Positions 7,532 through 15,777 of a stretch of DNA of 48,556 nucleotides are shown one piece after another (position 1 is the stretch's first letter; each line of letters opens with the position of its first letter). The notes under the pieces were generated by a model that was not told where the DNA came from, did not search any database, and saw only the letters and a list, made by a program, of their open reading frames with translations. The DNA comes from Pseudoalteromonas sp. 0303. GTDB lineage: Bacteria; Pseudomonadota; Gammaproteobacteria; Enterobacterales; Alteromonadaceae. The position numbers and the translations under genes are program-made. The stretch spans positions 1 through 48,556 of the forward strand of contig NZ_JABVXF010000034.1 of assembly GCF_013349995.1 (NCBI RefSeq), given 5' to 3'.

Positions 7532-8908
7532 TTACAAACCACCTTGGGTTAGTTTGGCAGGGTTCAGTAACTCGCTCAGTTCTTCGCGCGAAATATCCGT
7601 ATGCTCAGCAGCAACATCAATAATAGGACGACCTTCTTTATAAGCTAATTTGGCAATTTTTGCGGCTTTGCTATAGCCGATCACCGGATTAAGTGCAGTA
7701 ACCAGAATTGGGTTTTTAGCGAGCGCTTTATCAACATTGCTTTGGTTTACTTTAAAGCTGGCAATCGCTTTATCTGCCAGTGCTTCACTGCTATTTGCTA
7801 ACAGTTCGATACTTTGCAAAATGTTTAAGGCAATCACTGGCAGCATTACATTGAGCTCAAAGTTACCCGCTTGACCAGCCACTGTAATGGTCGCGTCATT
7901 GCCAATTACTTGTGCGCTGACCATAGCGGCCGCTTCAGGGATCACAGGGTTTACTTTACCCGGCATAATTGATGAGCCCGGTTGTAAAGCCTCAAGCTCA
8001 ATTTCTCCAAGCCCTGCAAGAGGGCCTGAGTTCATCCAGCGTAAGTCATTGGCTATTTTCATTTGTGCTACAGCAAGTACCTTTAGCTGGCCTGACAGCG
8101 CAACAATGGCGTCTTGTGAGCCGATGTTATAAAAGAAGTTTTTACTTGGGCTAAAGCGAATACCTACATTCTCACTCAAGTGTTGGCAAAACTCACCGGC
8201 AAACGCTGGATCGGCATTTATGCCGGTACCAACTGCTGTGCCACCTTGTGCAAGTTCACAAACTCGCTCAAGAGCTTGGCGAATGCCTGCCATTGCATGA
8301 TCCACTTGTAACTGCCATGCCGCCAGTGTTTGTGCAAAACTCACAGGCATTGCATCCATTAAATGAGTGCGACCGGTTTTAACAATATGGCCTACTTCGG
8401 CTTGTTTGCTTTGTAGGCTTTGACTGAGTTTATCGAGTTTAGGAAACAGCTCATAAATGATGTTAATAGCGCTACTTACAGCAATCGCAGTGGGGATCAC
8501 ATCATTTGAGCTTTGTCCCATGTTCACATCATCGTTGGGGTGAATGGTTTCTCCTGCAAATTGGCTCGCCAGCGTTGCAATGACTTCATTGGCATTCATA
8601 TTTGAGCTAGTGCCAGAGCCTGTCTGAAATACATCAACAGGAAACTCTGAAAAATGCTTACCATCGATGACCTCTTGGCATGCTTGCTCAATGGCTTTGG
8701 CTTTACCTTGGCTCAAATGGCCTAAAGCAGCATTACTTTGCGCGGCAGCTTGCTTAATGTAGGCGAGGGCGGTGATAAATTGCTTAGGCATGGCTAAGCC
8801 ACTAATTTGAAAATTGTTGATAGCGCGTTGCGTTTGAGCTTGATACAAAGCATTGGCAGGGACTTGTAGCTCACCCATGCTATCTGATTCGGTTCTAAAT
8901 TGGCTCAT
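7532..8908 (-). CDS. fumC: Class II fumarate hydratase FumC
   Basis: FumC interconverts fumarate and malate in the TCA cycle without an iron-sulfur cluster. The 458-residue protein has the family signature GSSIMPGKVNPVIPE (SSxMPxKxN, catalytic Ser loop), the early TESDSMGE and GSGTSSNMNANEV segments, and a GRTHLMDAMPV active-site stretch. I choose ATG at 8908, with AGGAG five bases upstream; a GTG two codons earlier would touch that ribosome binding site. It is co-directional with, and eight bases after, a FagA-like gene led by a Fur box, the arrangement known for iron-starvation fumarase in pseudomonads. The sodA gene of that operon is absent here. Confidence 0.95.
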   Translation of the reverse strand: MSQFRTESDSMGELQVPANALYQAQTQRAINNFQISGLAMPKQFITALAYIKQAAAQSNAALGHLSQGKAKAIEQACQEVIDGKHFSEFPVDVFQTGSGTSSNMNANEVIATLASQFAGETIHPNDDVNMGQSSNDVIPTAIAVSSAINIIYELFPKLDKLSQSLQSKQAEVGHIVKTGRTHLMDAMPVSFAQTLAAWQLQVDHAMAGIRQALERVCELAQGGTAVGTGINADPAFAGEFCQHLSENVGIRFSPSKNFFYNIGSQDAIVALSGQLKVLAVAQMKIANDLRWMNSGPLAGLGEIELEALQPGSSIMPGKVNPVIPEAAAMVSAQVIGNDATITVAGQAGNFELNVMLPVIALNILQSIELLANSSEALADKAIASFKVNQSNVDKALAKNPILVTALNPVIGYSKAAKIAKLAYKEGRPIIDVAAEHTDISREELSELLNPAKLTQGGL

Positions 8909-8916
8909 AAACACTC

Positions 8917-9282
8917 CTAAATCGGGTTAAATTCTTGGCTGAGAAGGCACGCTTCTCGCTCCAAACTGAAATACTTTTCAATACAGTTATGAGTTTTGTA
9001 GTAACGCTTTAGCGCAAGTTGCGGTTTATAAAGCTGAGCTAAACATTGTTTACGAATTGCATTATGCACTAATGAATCACACATCTTTTCAAGTAGTTCA
9101 TGAAAGGTACGTCTTAGATACAGCTCTTGCAAAATAAAGTTGTGATGCTTTTCGTAATAGCGTGAAATGTTTAAACCCGCTTCAACATAGTTAGCAACAA
9201 GTGCAGGGGCATGTAGCCCAGGTCTTTGGCAAACACATTTCATTTGCCGCTGATAATGGAGCATAGCATTGTGAGAGTGCAT
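8917..9282 (-). CDS. fagA: FagA-like protein, Fur-regulated partner of fumC
   Basis: This 121-residue basic, helical protein rich in Tyr, His and Cys sits directly before fumC and directly behind a Fur box. The position and size fit FagA, the Fur-associated gene preceding fumC in Pseudomonas. I identify it mainly by context; its biochemical role is unknown. The ATG at 9282 is only three bases from a 51-base inverted repeat and has no visible ribosome binding site, so the message may start very close to it or translation may begin at an internal ATG (for example Met7 or Met14). Confidence 0.65.
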   Translation of the reverse strand: MHSHNAMLHYQRQMKCVCQRPGLHAPALVANYVEAGLNISRYYEKHHNFILQELYLRRTFHELLEKMCDSLVHNAIRKQCLAQLYKPQLALKRYYKTHNCIEKYFSLEREACLLSQEFNPI

Positions 9283-9285
9283 AGA

Positions 9286-9336
9286 AAAACCGATTAACTG
9301 TAATGATAATTGTTATCATTACAGTTAATCGGTTTT
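9286..9336 (-). promoter_or_regulatory. Fur box inside a perfect 51-base inverted repeat
   Basis: The core GATAATTGTTATC at 9305-9317 is a very good Fur half-site pair, extended to TAATGATAA and its complement. The dyad continues far beyond the Fur site: 24-base arms (9286-9309 and 9313-9336) pair perfectly around TTG. A minus-strand -35 candidate TTGCAC (9343-9338) with TAATGA about 16 bases on would put Fur over the -10. Under iron limitation Fur would leave and fagA-fumC would be expressed. Confidence 0.85.
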
Positions 9337-9388
9337 AGTGCAAGTCTTATATAATGAAGCTAAGACTGAATGGATTAACTGTGTGTGA

Positions 9389-9583
9389 TTAATTGTAGCC
9401 GAGAATAAAAATCTGGTCTGTTTCATGTTTTTTCGGCGCCTGTACATTTTCTTTGTTACATTGAGAAAGAAGATCGATCACGGTTGCTCTGTCGTCACAA
9501 CTTGTTAAGGCGGCTTTTTCGCTTTCAGCACGTTCGCTGGCTGCAAGTGCTGCATCTACAGCGGTGTAGGGTGAGATATACAT
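9389..9583 (-). CDS. Small conserved-looking hypothetical protein
   Basis: This 64-residue acidic protein has no membrane segment. It begins MYISPYTAVDAALAASERAE and has two Cys residues (ALTSCDD and SQCNK). The start has AGGAGC at a good distance, the main reason to accept it. It lies upstream of the Fur-controlled pair on the same strand, so weak co-regulation is possible. No family recognised. Confidence 0.55.
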   Translation of the reverse strand: MYISPYTAVDAALAASERAESEKAALTSCDDRATVIDLLSQCNKENVQAPKKHETDQIFILGYN

Positions 9584-9731
9584 AATATTGCTCCTATTGA
9601 TTAATTCACTTAAGAAATAGCATAAGCTGTACCAATATTGATCAATAAATTTAACTTGTTGAAAATAATGGTTTTATGTTTTTAACTAATAAATTCACCG
9701 CGACTTTATTATTTATTTTTGCTTTACTGTT

Positions 9732-9763
9732 GTGCACTAATTACCAAACATGGTGCACTAATT
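9732..9763 (+). repeat. Direct repeat GTGCACTAATT before a methyltransferase gene
   Basis: GTGCACTAATT occurs at 9732-9742 and again at 9753-9763, exactly 21 bases apart, two turns of the helix. The second copy ends four bases before the start codon at 9767. The geometry suggests an operator, but the regulator is unknown and the copies could be chance. Confidence 0.4.
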
Positions 9764-9766
9764 TGT

Positions 9767-10357
9767 ATGGATAAACCCTTCTCTCAAGCCTGTGAAAACA
9801 ATAAATTACCTATTTTAAACGTATTAGCAGAGTTCTTTTCTGATGTGACGGATGTATTAGAAGTCGGCTCAGGTACTGGGCAACATAGTGTGCATTTTGC
9901 AACGCATTTAGCACATTTGCAGTGGCATTGTAGTGATCGCGAGGTTAATCACCCGGGGATTTTACAATGGCATCAAGAAGCTGCATTAACTAACTTGCAT
10001 GCGCCACTGACACTCGACCTTAATGATCCTTGGCCGGTTGAAACTGTGAATGCCATTTTTACGGCGAATACAATGCACATTATTAGCTGGCCACTGGTGG
10101 AGCGCTTTTTCCAAGGTGTAGCAAAGCATTTAGCGTCTAAAGGTAAATTGTGTATTTATGGACCATTTAAATATCAAGGTAAGTTTACCAGTGCTAGTAA
10201 TGCTGAATTCGATGCTTTTTTAAAACAGCAAGATGCACATAGTGCAATCCGTGATTTTGAAGCGATTTGCCAACTTGCAGAGCAAGCTGGCTTAACCTTG
10301 GTTGAAGATGTGCAAATGCCAGCGAATAACCAATTATTGCTGTTTAAAAGGCAGTAA
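9767..10357 (+). CDS. DUF938 family SAM-dependent methyltransferase
   Basis: The 196-residue protein carries the glycine-rich SAM-binding loop VLEVGSGTGQHSVHFA and the family segments MDKPFSQACENNKLPIL, NTMHIISW and LCIYGPFKYQG. It matches the DUF938 (UPF0585, METTL26-like) family; the substrate is unknown. I choose ATG at 9767 because it gives the conserved N-terminus; an upstream in-frame start 16 codons earlier runs through the direct repeats. Its 3' end overlaps the convergent DUF482 gene by 24 bases. Confidence 0.85.
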   Translation: MDKPFSQACENNKLPILNVLAEFFSDVTDVLEVGSGTGQHSVHFATHLAHLQWHCSDREVNHPGILQWHQEAALTNLHAPLTLDLNDPWPVETVNAIFTANTMHIISWPLVERFFQGVAKHLASKGKLCIYGPFKYQGKFTSASNAEFDAFLKQQDAHSAIRDFEAICQLAEQAGLTLVEDVQMPANNQLLLFKRQ

Positions 10358-11473
10358 GCTTTCGCAATGGGCTTTATAGAGCGCCATATGTTGGCGTTCT
10401 CTAGTTATAAAATCGCTAATGGCAGCTGCAAAATCACCGTGCTGAATATGATGCAGTGAATAGGTAGATACGGGCTTAAAACCGCGACTTATTTTATGCT
10501 CACCTTGTGCGCCAGAATGGAACTGTTTAAGTTTGTTGGCAATGCAGTATTCAATGCCTTGGTAATAGCAAAGCTCAAAGTGCAAACTATCAAGCTCATA
10601 ATTTGTTCCCCAGTATCGACCGTATAAACAGTTCTGATCTTTAAAACTGAGTGTGGCGGCAATCACTTCTCCTTGATACTTAGCGAACATTAACACCAGT
10701 TTGTCGGCCATGCTTTGCTGTAATAACTCAAAAAAGGCGGTATTCAAATAACCATTGTGGCCTGAGCGCTTCAAATAGGTTTGGCGGTAAAAATGACTAA
10801 ATTTCTGCATATGCTGTTTGTTGATGTCAGAACCTTCGAGCCATTCTATGGTTATCTGTTGTTCAGCTATTTTAGCGCGTTCTTTTTTGAGCGATTTACG
10901 TTTTCTTGCGGTGAGTGAAGCTAAAAAGTCCTCAAAGTCATTATAGCCTTCATTAAACCACTGAAACTGCACGCCATGACGTTGCATTACGGTGTCGCTA
11001 GTTAATGCTGTCGCTTGTTGCTGGAGGCAAAAATTTATATGCCAACCTGACCAGTCTAATTGCGCTGCCGTTGCTGTGAGTATGTGCTGAATATACGCAT
11101 AGACTTCAGCGGGCTTATTGTGATTTATACTAATTCGTTGCCCTGCAATAGGTGTGAAGGGTACGCCACACAGCCATTTAGGATAATACTCTAGGCCATG
11201 TTGTTGATAGGCCTCAGCCCAAGCCCAGTCAAATACATATTCACCATAAGAGTGGTGTTTTAGGTACCCGGGTAGTAAGGCTATGACCTGCTCTTGCTGG
11301 TAAATTGCTAGGTGCATGGGTTGCCAGCCCGACTCTTCACTCACACAGCCTGCTTGTTCTAAAGCAGCTAAAAAAGCGTGATCGGTAAAGGGCGTATCAT
11401 CAAAAAATGATTGCCAAAGAGCGGCATCAATCTCGCTTATTTGATAAAACCAGCGGTGGCTAAACTCACTCAT
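10334..11473 (-). CDS. DUF482 family GNAT/FemAB-like acyltransferase
   Basis: The 379-residue soluble protein has the DUF482 (PF04339) layout: an N-terminal region with TPFTDHAFLAALEQ and WQPMHLAIY, a charged segment RKRKSLKKERAKI, and a C-terminal GNAT-like half with CLYGRYWGTNYELDSLHFELCYYQGIEYCI and GAQGEHKISRGFKP. Such proteins are annotated as N-acyltransferases or peptidoglycan-related by analogy to FemAB; the substrate is not established. Its ATG overlaps the stop of the upstream hydrolase gene by four bases (ATGA), so they are translationally coupled. Confidence 0.82.
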   Translation of the reverse strand: MSEFSHRWFYQISEIDAALWQSFFDDTPFTDHAFLAALEQAGCVSEESGWQPMHLAIYQQEQVIALLPGYLKHHSYGEYVFDWAWAEAYQQHGLEYYPKWLCGVPFTPIAGQRISINHNKPAEVYAYIQHILTATAAQLDWSGWHINFCLQQQATALTSDTVMQRHGVQFQWFNEGYNDFEDFLASLTARKRKSLKKERAKIAEQQITIEWLEGSDINKQHMQKFSHFYRQTYLKRSGHNGYLNTAFFELLQQSMADKLVLMFAKYQGEVIAATLSFKDQNCLYGRYWGTNYELDSLHFELCYYQGIEYCIANKLKQFHSGAQGEHKISRGFKPVSTYSLHHIQHGDFAAAISDFITRERQHMALYKAHCESLLPFKQQ

Positions 11474-12837
11474 TGTGCTGCCGATTCAATATCTTTGATA
11501 AAACCGTTGATATGCATAGCAAGCATATCGAAATAAGGGTTAAACGTGAGTCGTGCAAAGGGTTTGTGCGCTTGTAAATTTTCGGCTGTTCGTTCACCCA
11601 TCACAACGTCTTTTTGGTATTTGCAGGCTGTATAAAGCGTGTCGTCATCTAAGTAGCTGCCGCAATTGCGATACAATGCTGTGCGACCGTAGTAAGGGTT
11701 GCTGGGTTTATTAACAATACCAATATGTGACATTCCTTTGATTTTTTTACAGTCATCGGTGTTGCAGTCATCACGAATTATTTGGTAATCAGCTGGAAAG
11801 CTGGCGGGAATATTATCGTCATCACCATAGTATACAAGCCGATCAAGCTGGTTATTCTTGCGTGTTTTTGGGTCGTGTAGCTTAGTTAAAATTTTAAAGG
11901 TCGCTTGGTTATCTATTGTGGTGTCAACATCACTAAAGGTGCTAAATATCGCTACATTAGGGAGTTGGCGATGACGTAGTTCATCAAGGCTAATACGACT
12001 CATTGCTTCGTGACTAGCTGAGGCTGCACTAAATGGAAACGACTCATATTTGGCAAAATCAAGGTCCGCGTCTTTATCAATCCAATTCACAAATGGAATC
12101 GCATCAACCCATTTCGCTAGCCAACCGTTTTTATTGTGTGGCTCGCTTGCGGGTGAAAACAACATAGCAGCAGTAATCTTATTATCGACCGGGCCTTGAG
12201 TTAAGTAATCAATAACCAGTGCAGCACCCGTTGAGTAGCCCCCTAATATCACCTGATCAAAATCTTTTAATGTGCGCTCAATGGCATACACGCTAGCCTT
12301 TTGCCAATCATCGGCATCGATGTCTCTAAGTGCAGCAGGAGCGGTACCATGCCCAGGTAGTAAAATTGTGCGTACCGTATACCCTTGTTGATAATACACT
12401 TGTGCAAGGTCGTGATAGGTAAAGGGTGAGTCGGTTAAACCGTGGATCAAGAGCACGGCTTTACGGCTATTGGCCTGTTTAAGTTCAAATGGGCTTATTA
12501 AATCGGCAACAGTCGCGTTAGCTGGTCGAGCGCCTTGTGCAACAAGCTGCTGATAGGTATCTGTGTAAACAGGGCATGGCAAACTAGCACGCGGGTTTTC
12601 GCTACTAATTTGCAGGTAAGCAGCGGTTAAATAGTCACTAAATGCTTGCTCGATATTATAGCTAAAGGTGCTATGGGTGCGTGGTAATGGCTCTCTAAAC
12701 AGTCCTTCGCGCTTACTTTTCATCATCAGTTCTTGGTCTTCAAGCTGAGTAAGGCAGGTTTGTTGTTGCGCCATTAATGAGCTGCTAAAGAGCCCACTGA
12801 TGGCCCAAGAGATAGCAACTAAGTTGATGAATTTCAT
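11470..12837 (-). CDS. Exported alpha/beta hydrolase
   Basis: A signal peptide (MKFINLVAISWAISGLFSSSLMA) precedes an alpha/beta hydrolase fold: the oxyanion-region motif LLIHGLTDSPFTYHD near residue 129, LLPGHGTAP near 159, and the nucleophile elbow G-Y-S-T-G with Ser202. Family members are carboxylesterases or lipases; here the substrate is unknown. At 455 residues it is longer than simple esterases, with a Cys-rich C-terminal section (DDCNTDDCKK). It is the first gene of a two-gene unit with the DUF482 acyltransferase. Confidence 0.82.
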   Translation of the reverse strand: MKFINLVAISWAISGLFSSSLMAQQQTCLTQLEDQELMMKSKREGLFREPLPRTHSTFSYNIEQAFSDYLTAAYLQISSENPRASLPCPVYTDTYQQLVAQGARPANATVADLISPFELKQANSRKAVLLIHGLTDSPFTYHDLAQVYYQQGYTVRTILLPGHGTAPAALRDIDADDWQKASVYAIERTLKDFDQVILGGYSTGAALVIDYLTQGPVDNKITAAMLFSPASEPHNKNGWLAKWVDAIPFVNWIDKDADLDFAKYESFPFSAASASHEAMSRISLDELRHRQLPNVAIFSTFSDVDTTIDNQATFKILTKLHDPKTRKNNQLDRLVYYGDDDNIPASFPADYQIIRDDCNTDDCKKIKGMSHIGIVNKPSNPYYGRTALYRNCGSYLDDDTLYTACKYQKDVVMGERTAENLQAHKPFARLTFNPYFDMLAMHINGFIKDIESAAQ

Positions 12838-12905
12838 ATTTTAAGCATCCTTTTAAAGCCTGTTTTTAGCTTATCGAGTTATGTTTTATTTGCAAGCAAG
12901 GTGCG

Positions 12906-13367
12906 TCAAGCGAGCGGTAAATGACGCTTAGTGAACGCTTGTTTTAAGACCACTGTCGATTCGATGTTAGCAATACAATCAATACTACCTAATTTATGTT
13001 TCACAAAGCTTTCATAGCTTTCTAAATCAGCGGCAACGATCTTCAGCAGGTAATCATAACTGCCTGAAATAACAGAACACTCAAGTACATGGTCAAGCTT
13101 CTCAACCTGCTGTTCAAATTGCTCAGCAGCGGCAACAGAGTTTTGGTTTAAGCGAACAAAGGCATACACAGATACATTTAACTCAACGGCTTTAGGATTG
13201 ATGGCAGCATGATAACCGCTGATCACATTTGCTGATTCGAGTTTTTTAATGCGGCGTAGGCAAGGGGTATCGGACAGGCTAACCGAGTGTGCCAGCTCTG
13301 AGACAGAAGTTCTCGCATTATCCTGTAAAGCATTAAGTAATTGTTGGTCTTTTTTATCTAATTTCAT
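12906..13367 (-). CDS. Lrp/AsnC family transcriptional regulator
   Basis: The protein has the Lrp/AsnC form: an N-terminal helix-turn-helix (MKLDKKDQQLLNALQDNART to about residue 55), then an RAM-type ligand domain with ECSVISGSYDYLLKIV. I choose ATG at 13367 (MKLDKKD), the usual family start; a GTG seven codons earlier is possible and neither has a strong ribosome binding site. It is divergent from the PrnB-like and kynureninase-like genes, so it probably controls them in response to an amino acid, perhaps tryptophan. Confidence 0.88.
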   Translation of the reverse strand: MKLDKKDQQLLNALQDNARTSVSELAHSVSLSDTPCLRRIKKLESANVISGYHAAINPKAVELNVSVYAFVRLNQNSVAAAEQFEQQVEKLDHVLECSVISGSYDYLLKIVAADLESYESFVKHKLGSIDCIANIESTVVLKQAFTKRHLPLA

Positions 13368-13392
13368 TTTTATTTGAGTGATTTTCACTAAT

Positions 13393-13407
13393 CTAGATGG
13401 ATTCTAG
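13393..13407. promoter_or_regulatory. Dyad CTAGATGGATTCTAG, possible Lrp-type operator
   Basis: A 15-base site with perfect 5-base arms and a 5-base centre lies in the divergent gap between the Lrp-like regulator and the dioxygenase-like gene. Its size and A/T centre are like Lrp-family sites. It would suit autoregulation plus control of the divergent genes. Confidence 0.4.
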
Positions 13408-13480
13408 TCTATATTTTGGCGATTAGCACTCATTGAACTCTGTTAACATTATCGCAATATAATTATTTTGGAGTGAGCCT

Positions 13481-14650
13481 GTGACTGAGAACACTAAGGC
13501 ATTTGATAGCTGGCTTCGCACCCGTTTTGTTGAGATCAACAGCGAATTAGAAAAACTATATTGGCAACAAGACGATAAAGCGAATGTAGAGGGTGTCGGT
13601 GAGCACCTTAAACGTCAATTAGAGCAAGAAGGTAATGAGCATATTCGTGCCTTACTGGCAGAGGGCAATACCGATGAAGGCTTTGATAATGCCTTTGACT
13701 TATTAGGTAATGTTGGCTTGTATATGGCGGCATGCCGTCGACATGAAATCACTGAGCCTTCTCGTGAAACAAGCTCACCGCTTGTTGAAGCTTCTGCGTT
13801 GGCAATGCACATTGGTGCATCTATTGGTGTAACCCCGCGTTTTGCAACGGCGCATTTAACCACCCACAACAAAGCGGTTGATGGTTTGTATAAGCGTTTT
13901 ACTGACCTTGAAGATGAGAAAATCTTTATCGATTACAATACCAAGGGCATTTTAGCGTATAAGCGCGCGGCAGATGCTTTATTAAAAATTCAGCCGTTAG
14001 GGATATCACACCCTATCGCGGCAGATTTACTCGCAGTAGCAAAACAAGCATTGCTTGATGTGATTGAGTCGAACAATACGTTATACAACAAGCTCGATAC
14101 AGACCGCTTTTTCTATTGTGTACGCCCGTATTACAAGCCGTATCGAGTAGGTAAAGAAGTATATCGTGGCGCGAATGCTGGTGATTTTGCGGGCATTAAT
14201 GTTATTGATTTATTGCTTGGTCTTTGTTTTGCTAATGAACCTAGTTACTCGCAAATGCTGGTGGATAAATTCTTGTATATGATGCCTGAAGATCAGCAGA
14301 TCCTGCGTGAAAGCATGCGTATGACAAGCATTATGGATGACTTTTTAGCGGCAGAAGCTGAGCGCGATAGCGAATGGTTACAAACTAACTTAAAGCTGTT
14401 CATTCAAGTGTGTAAACTGCATGGTGATACTGCCATTGGCCACCATAATCAGTTGGTCAGTAAATACATAGCGCAGCCTTCACAGCAAATGCAGCAACAA
14501 CATATGGATAAAGTCACAGCCAGTGGGCCGCCTTTGCATGTGTTACTTAACTCACTAGAGCAGTTACGTGATCGCCGTGCGGCAGCAAAAAGGGACGATA
14601 TTCGAACTCGGTTTGATGATTTAACTAAGTTAAAACAGTGGATTAAGTAA
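13481..14650 (+). CDS. PrnB/IDO-superfamily heme dioxygenase-like protein (DUF1864)
   Basis: This 389-residue all-helical protein resembles the PrnB (DUF1864) branch of the indoleamine/tryptophan 2,3-dioxygenase superfamily, which includes the PrnB enzyme of pyrrolnitrin synthesis. The segment CKLHGDTAIGHHNQLV holds His314, His321 and His322, candidates for the proximal heme ligand. I infer oxidation of a tryptophan-like substrate; this is not proven for the marine homologues. The start is GTG with TTTTGGAGTG upstream. It overlaps the next gene by one base (TAATG), and the partner being kynureninase-like supports an indole or kynurenine pathway. Confidence 0.72.
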   Translation: MTENTKAFDSWLRTRFVEINSELEKLYWQQDDKANVEGVGEHLKRQLEQEGNEHIRALLAEGNTDEGFDNAFDLLGNVGLYMAACRRHEITEPSRETSSPLVEASALAMHIGASIGVTPRFATAHLTTHNKAVDGLYKRFTDLEDEKIFIDYNTKGILAYKRAADALLKIQPLGISHPIAADLLAVAKQALLDVIESNNTLYNKLDTDRFFYCVRPYYKPYRVGKEVYRGANAGDFAGINVIDLLLGLCFANEPSYSQMLVDKFLYMMPEDQQILRESMRMTSIMDDFLAAEAERDSEWLQTNLKLFIQVCKLHGDTAIGHHNQLVSKYIAQPSQQMQQQHMDKVTASGPPLHVLLNSLEQLRDRRAAAKRDDIRTRFDDLTKLKQWIK

Positions 14651-15765
14651 TGAACAAAAACGATTTCGTAATTCCACAAGGCAGCTATTTGCTTAATCAT
14701 TCTGTGGGGCGACCCTTAAAATCTGCTGAGCAGCATTTTCATCAGCAGTTTTTTGCCGCTTGGCAAAATGAAAATACAGAACCATGGCAACAGTGGTTGC
14801 AAGGTGTTGAGGCATTTACGAGTAGTCTCGCTAAATTATTTAACTCGCAAAGTGAGTTATTTTGTCCACAAGTTAACTTATCGAGTGGTTTAACCAAGCT
14901 GTTGATGTCGCACCCACGACTGCAACAAGAAAATTGCAAAGTGTTAATGGCAGAAAGTGACTTTCCAAGCATGGGTTTTGCGATGCAAAAAGCCCTACCT
15001 GAAAGTGCTGAAATCGTGTTTATTGGTAAGCATGAAGATTTAACTGATGCGCAGGTTTGGCAGTCATATTTAGCAAATAATGATATTGATTTAGTCTTTA
15101 TAAGCCATGTTTATTCAAATACGGGTCAGCAAGCGCCTATTAACGAAATTATCAATATCGCAAAGCAACACAACACATTGAGCTTACTTGATGTTGCGCA
15201 GTCTGCGGGTATTTTAGAGGTCGACTTAACTAAGCTTGATGCCGATTTTATGTTGGGCTCGAGTGTAAAATGGTTATGTGGTGGACCGGGTGCTGCTTAT
15301 TTATGGGTTAACAGCAAGCAGCTATCACTTTGTCAGCCACAAGATGTTGGCTGGTTTTCTCATCAAAATCCGTTTGAGTTTGATATTAAGCACTTTGCTT
15401 ATCATCAAACCGCGTTACGCTTTTGGGGCGGTACCCCTTCAGTTGCACCTTATATTTTGGCTTCGCATAGTATTAATTACTTTGCTGATCTTGGTATTGA
15501 GAAAGTACGCGCTCATAACTTAGCAATGCTCGCTCAGTTTCATGATCAATTAGCTGATTATATGCGCTCACCCATACAGGCTGACAAATGCTCTGGTACG
15601 GCTATTATGCATTTTGGCGAGCAACAAGCGGCTGTTAAAGCTGCGCTTATTTCAGCGAACATTGCGGTTGATGAACGTCACTTAGGCTTAAGAGTTTCTG
15701 CTCATATTTATAATGATCAGCAGGATATAGATACTTTTATCACGACTGTGAAAAGCGCTTTATAA
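14650..15765 (+). CDS. Class V aminotransferase-fold PLP enzyme, kynureninase-like
   Basis: The protein has 371 residues and the fold-type I PLP pattern of kynureninase and class V aminotransferases: SHVYSNTGQQAPINEI, the strand LLDVAQSAG with the PLP-binding Asp, and SSVKWLCGGPGAAYLWV with the Schiff-base Lys207. Kynureninase hydrolyses kynurenine to anthranilate and alanine; family members also include cysteine desulfurase-like enzymes, but the GGPG segment after the Lys favours kynureninase. The start codon overlaps the stop of the dioxygenase-like gene, so the two are translationally coupled. Confidence 0.82.
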   Translation: MNKNDFVIPQGSYLLNHSVGRPLKSAEQHFHQQFFAAWQNENTEPWQQWLQGVEAFTSSLAKLFNSQSELFCPQVNLSSGLTKLLMSHPRLQQENCKVLMAESDFPSMGFAMQKALPESAEIVFIGKHEDLTDAQVWQSYLANNDIDLVFISHVYSNTGQQAPINEIINIAKQHNTLSLLDVAQSAGILEVDLTKLDADFMLGSSVKWLCGGPGAAYLWVNSKQLSLCQPQDVGWFSHQNPFEFDIKHFAYHQTALRFWGGTPSVAPYILASHSINYFADLGIEKVRAHNLAMLAQFHDQLADYMRSPIQADKCSGTAIMHFGEQQAAVKAALISANIAVDERHLGLRVSAHIYNDQQDIDTFITTVKSAL

Positions 15766-15777
15766 CAAAACGCTTAA

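Noticed and set aside
9732..9763. NtrC-type binding site (TGCAC and GGTGCA half-sites)
   Set aside because: Half-sites are present but separated by about 11 bases rather than the few expected, so I report only the direct repeat.
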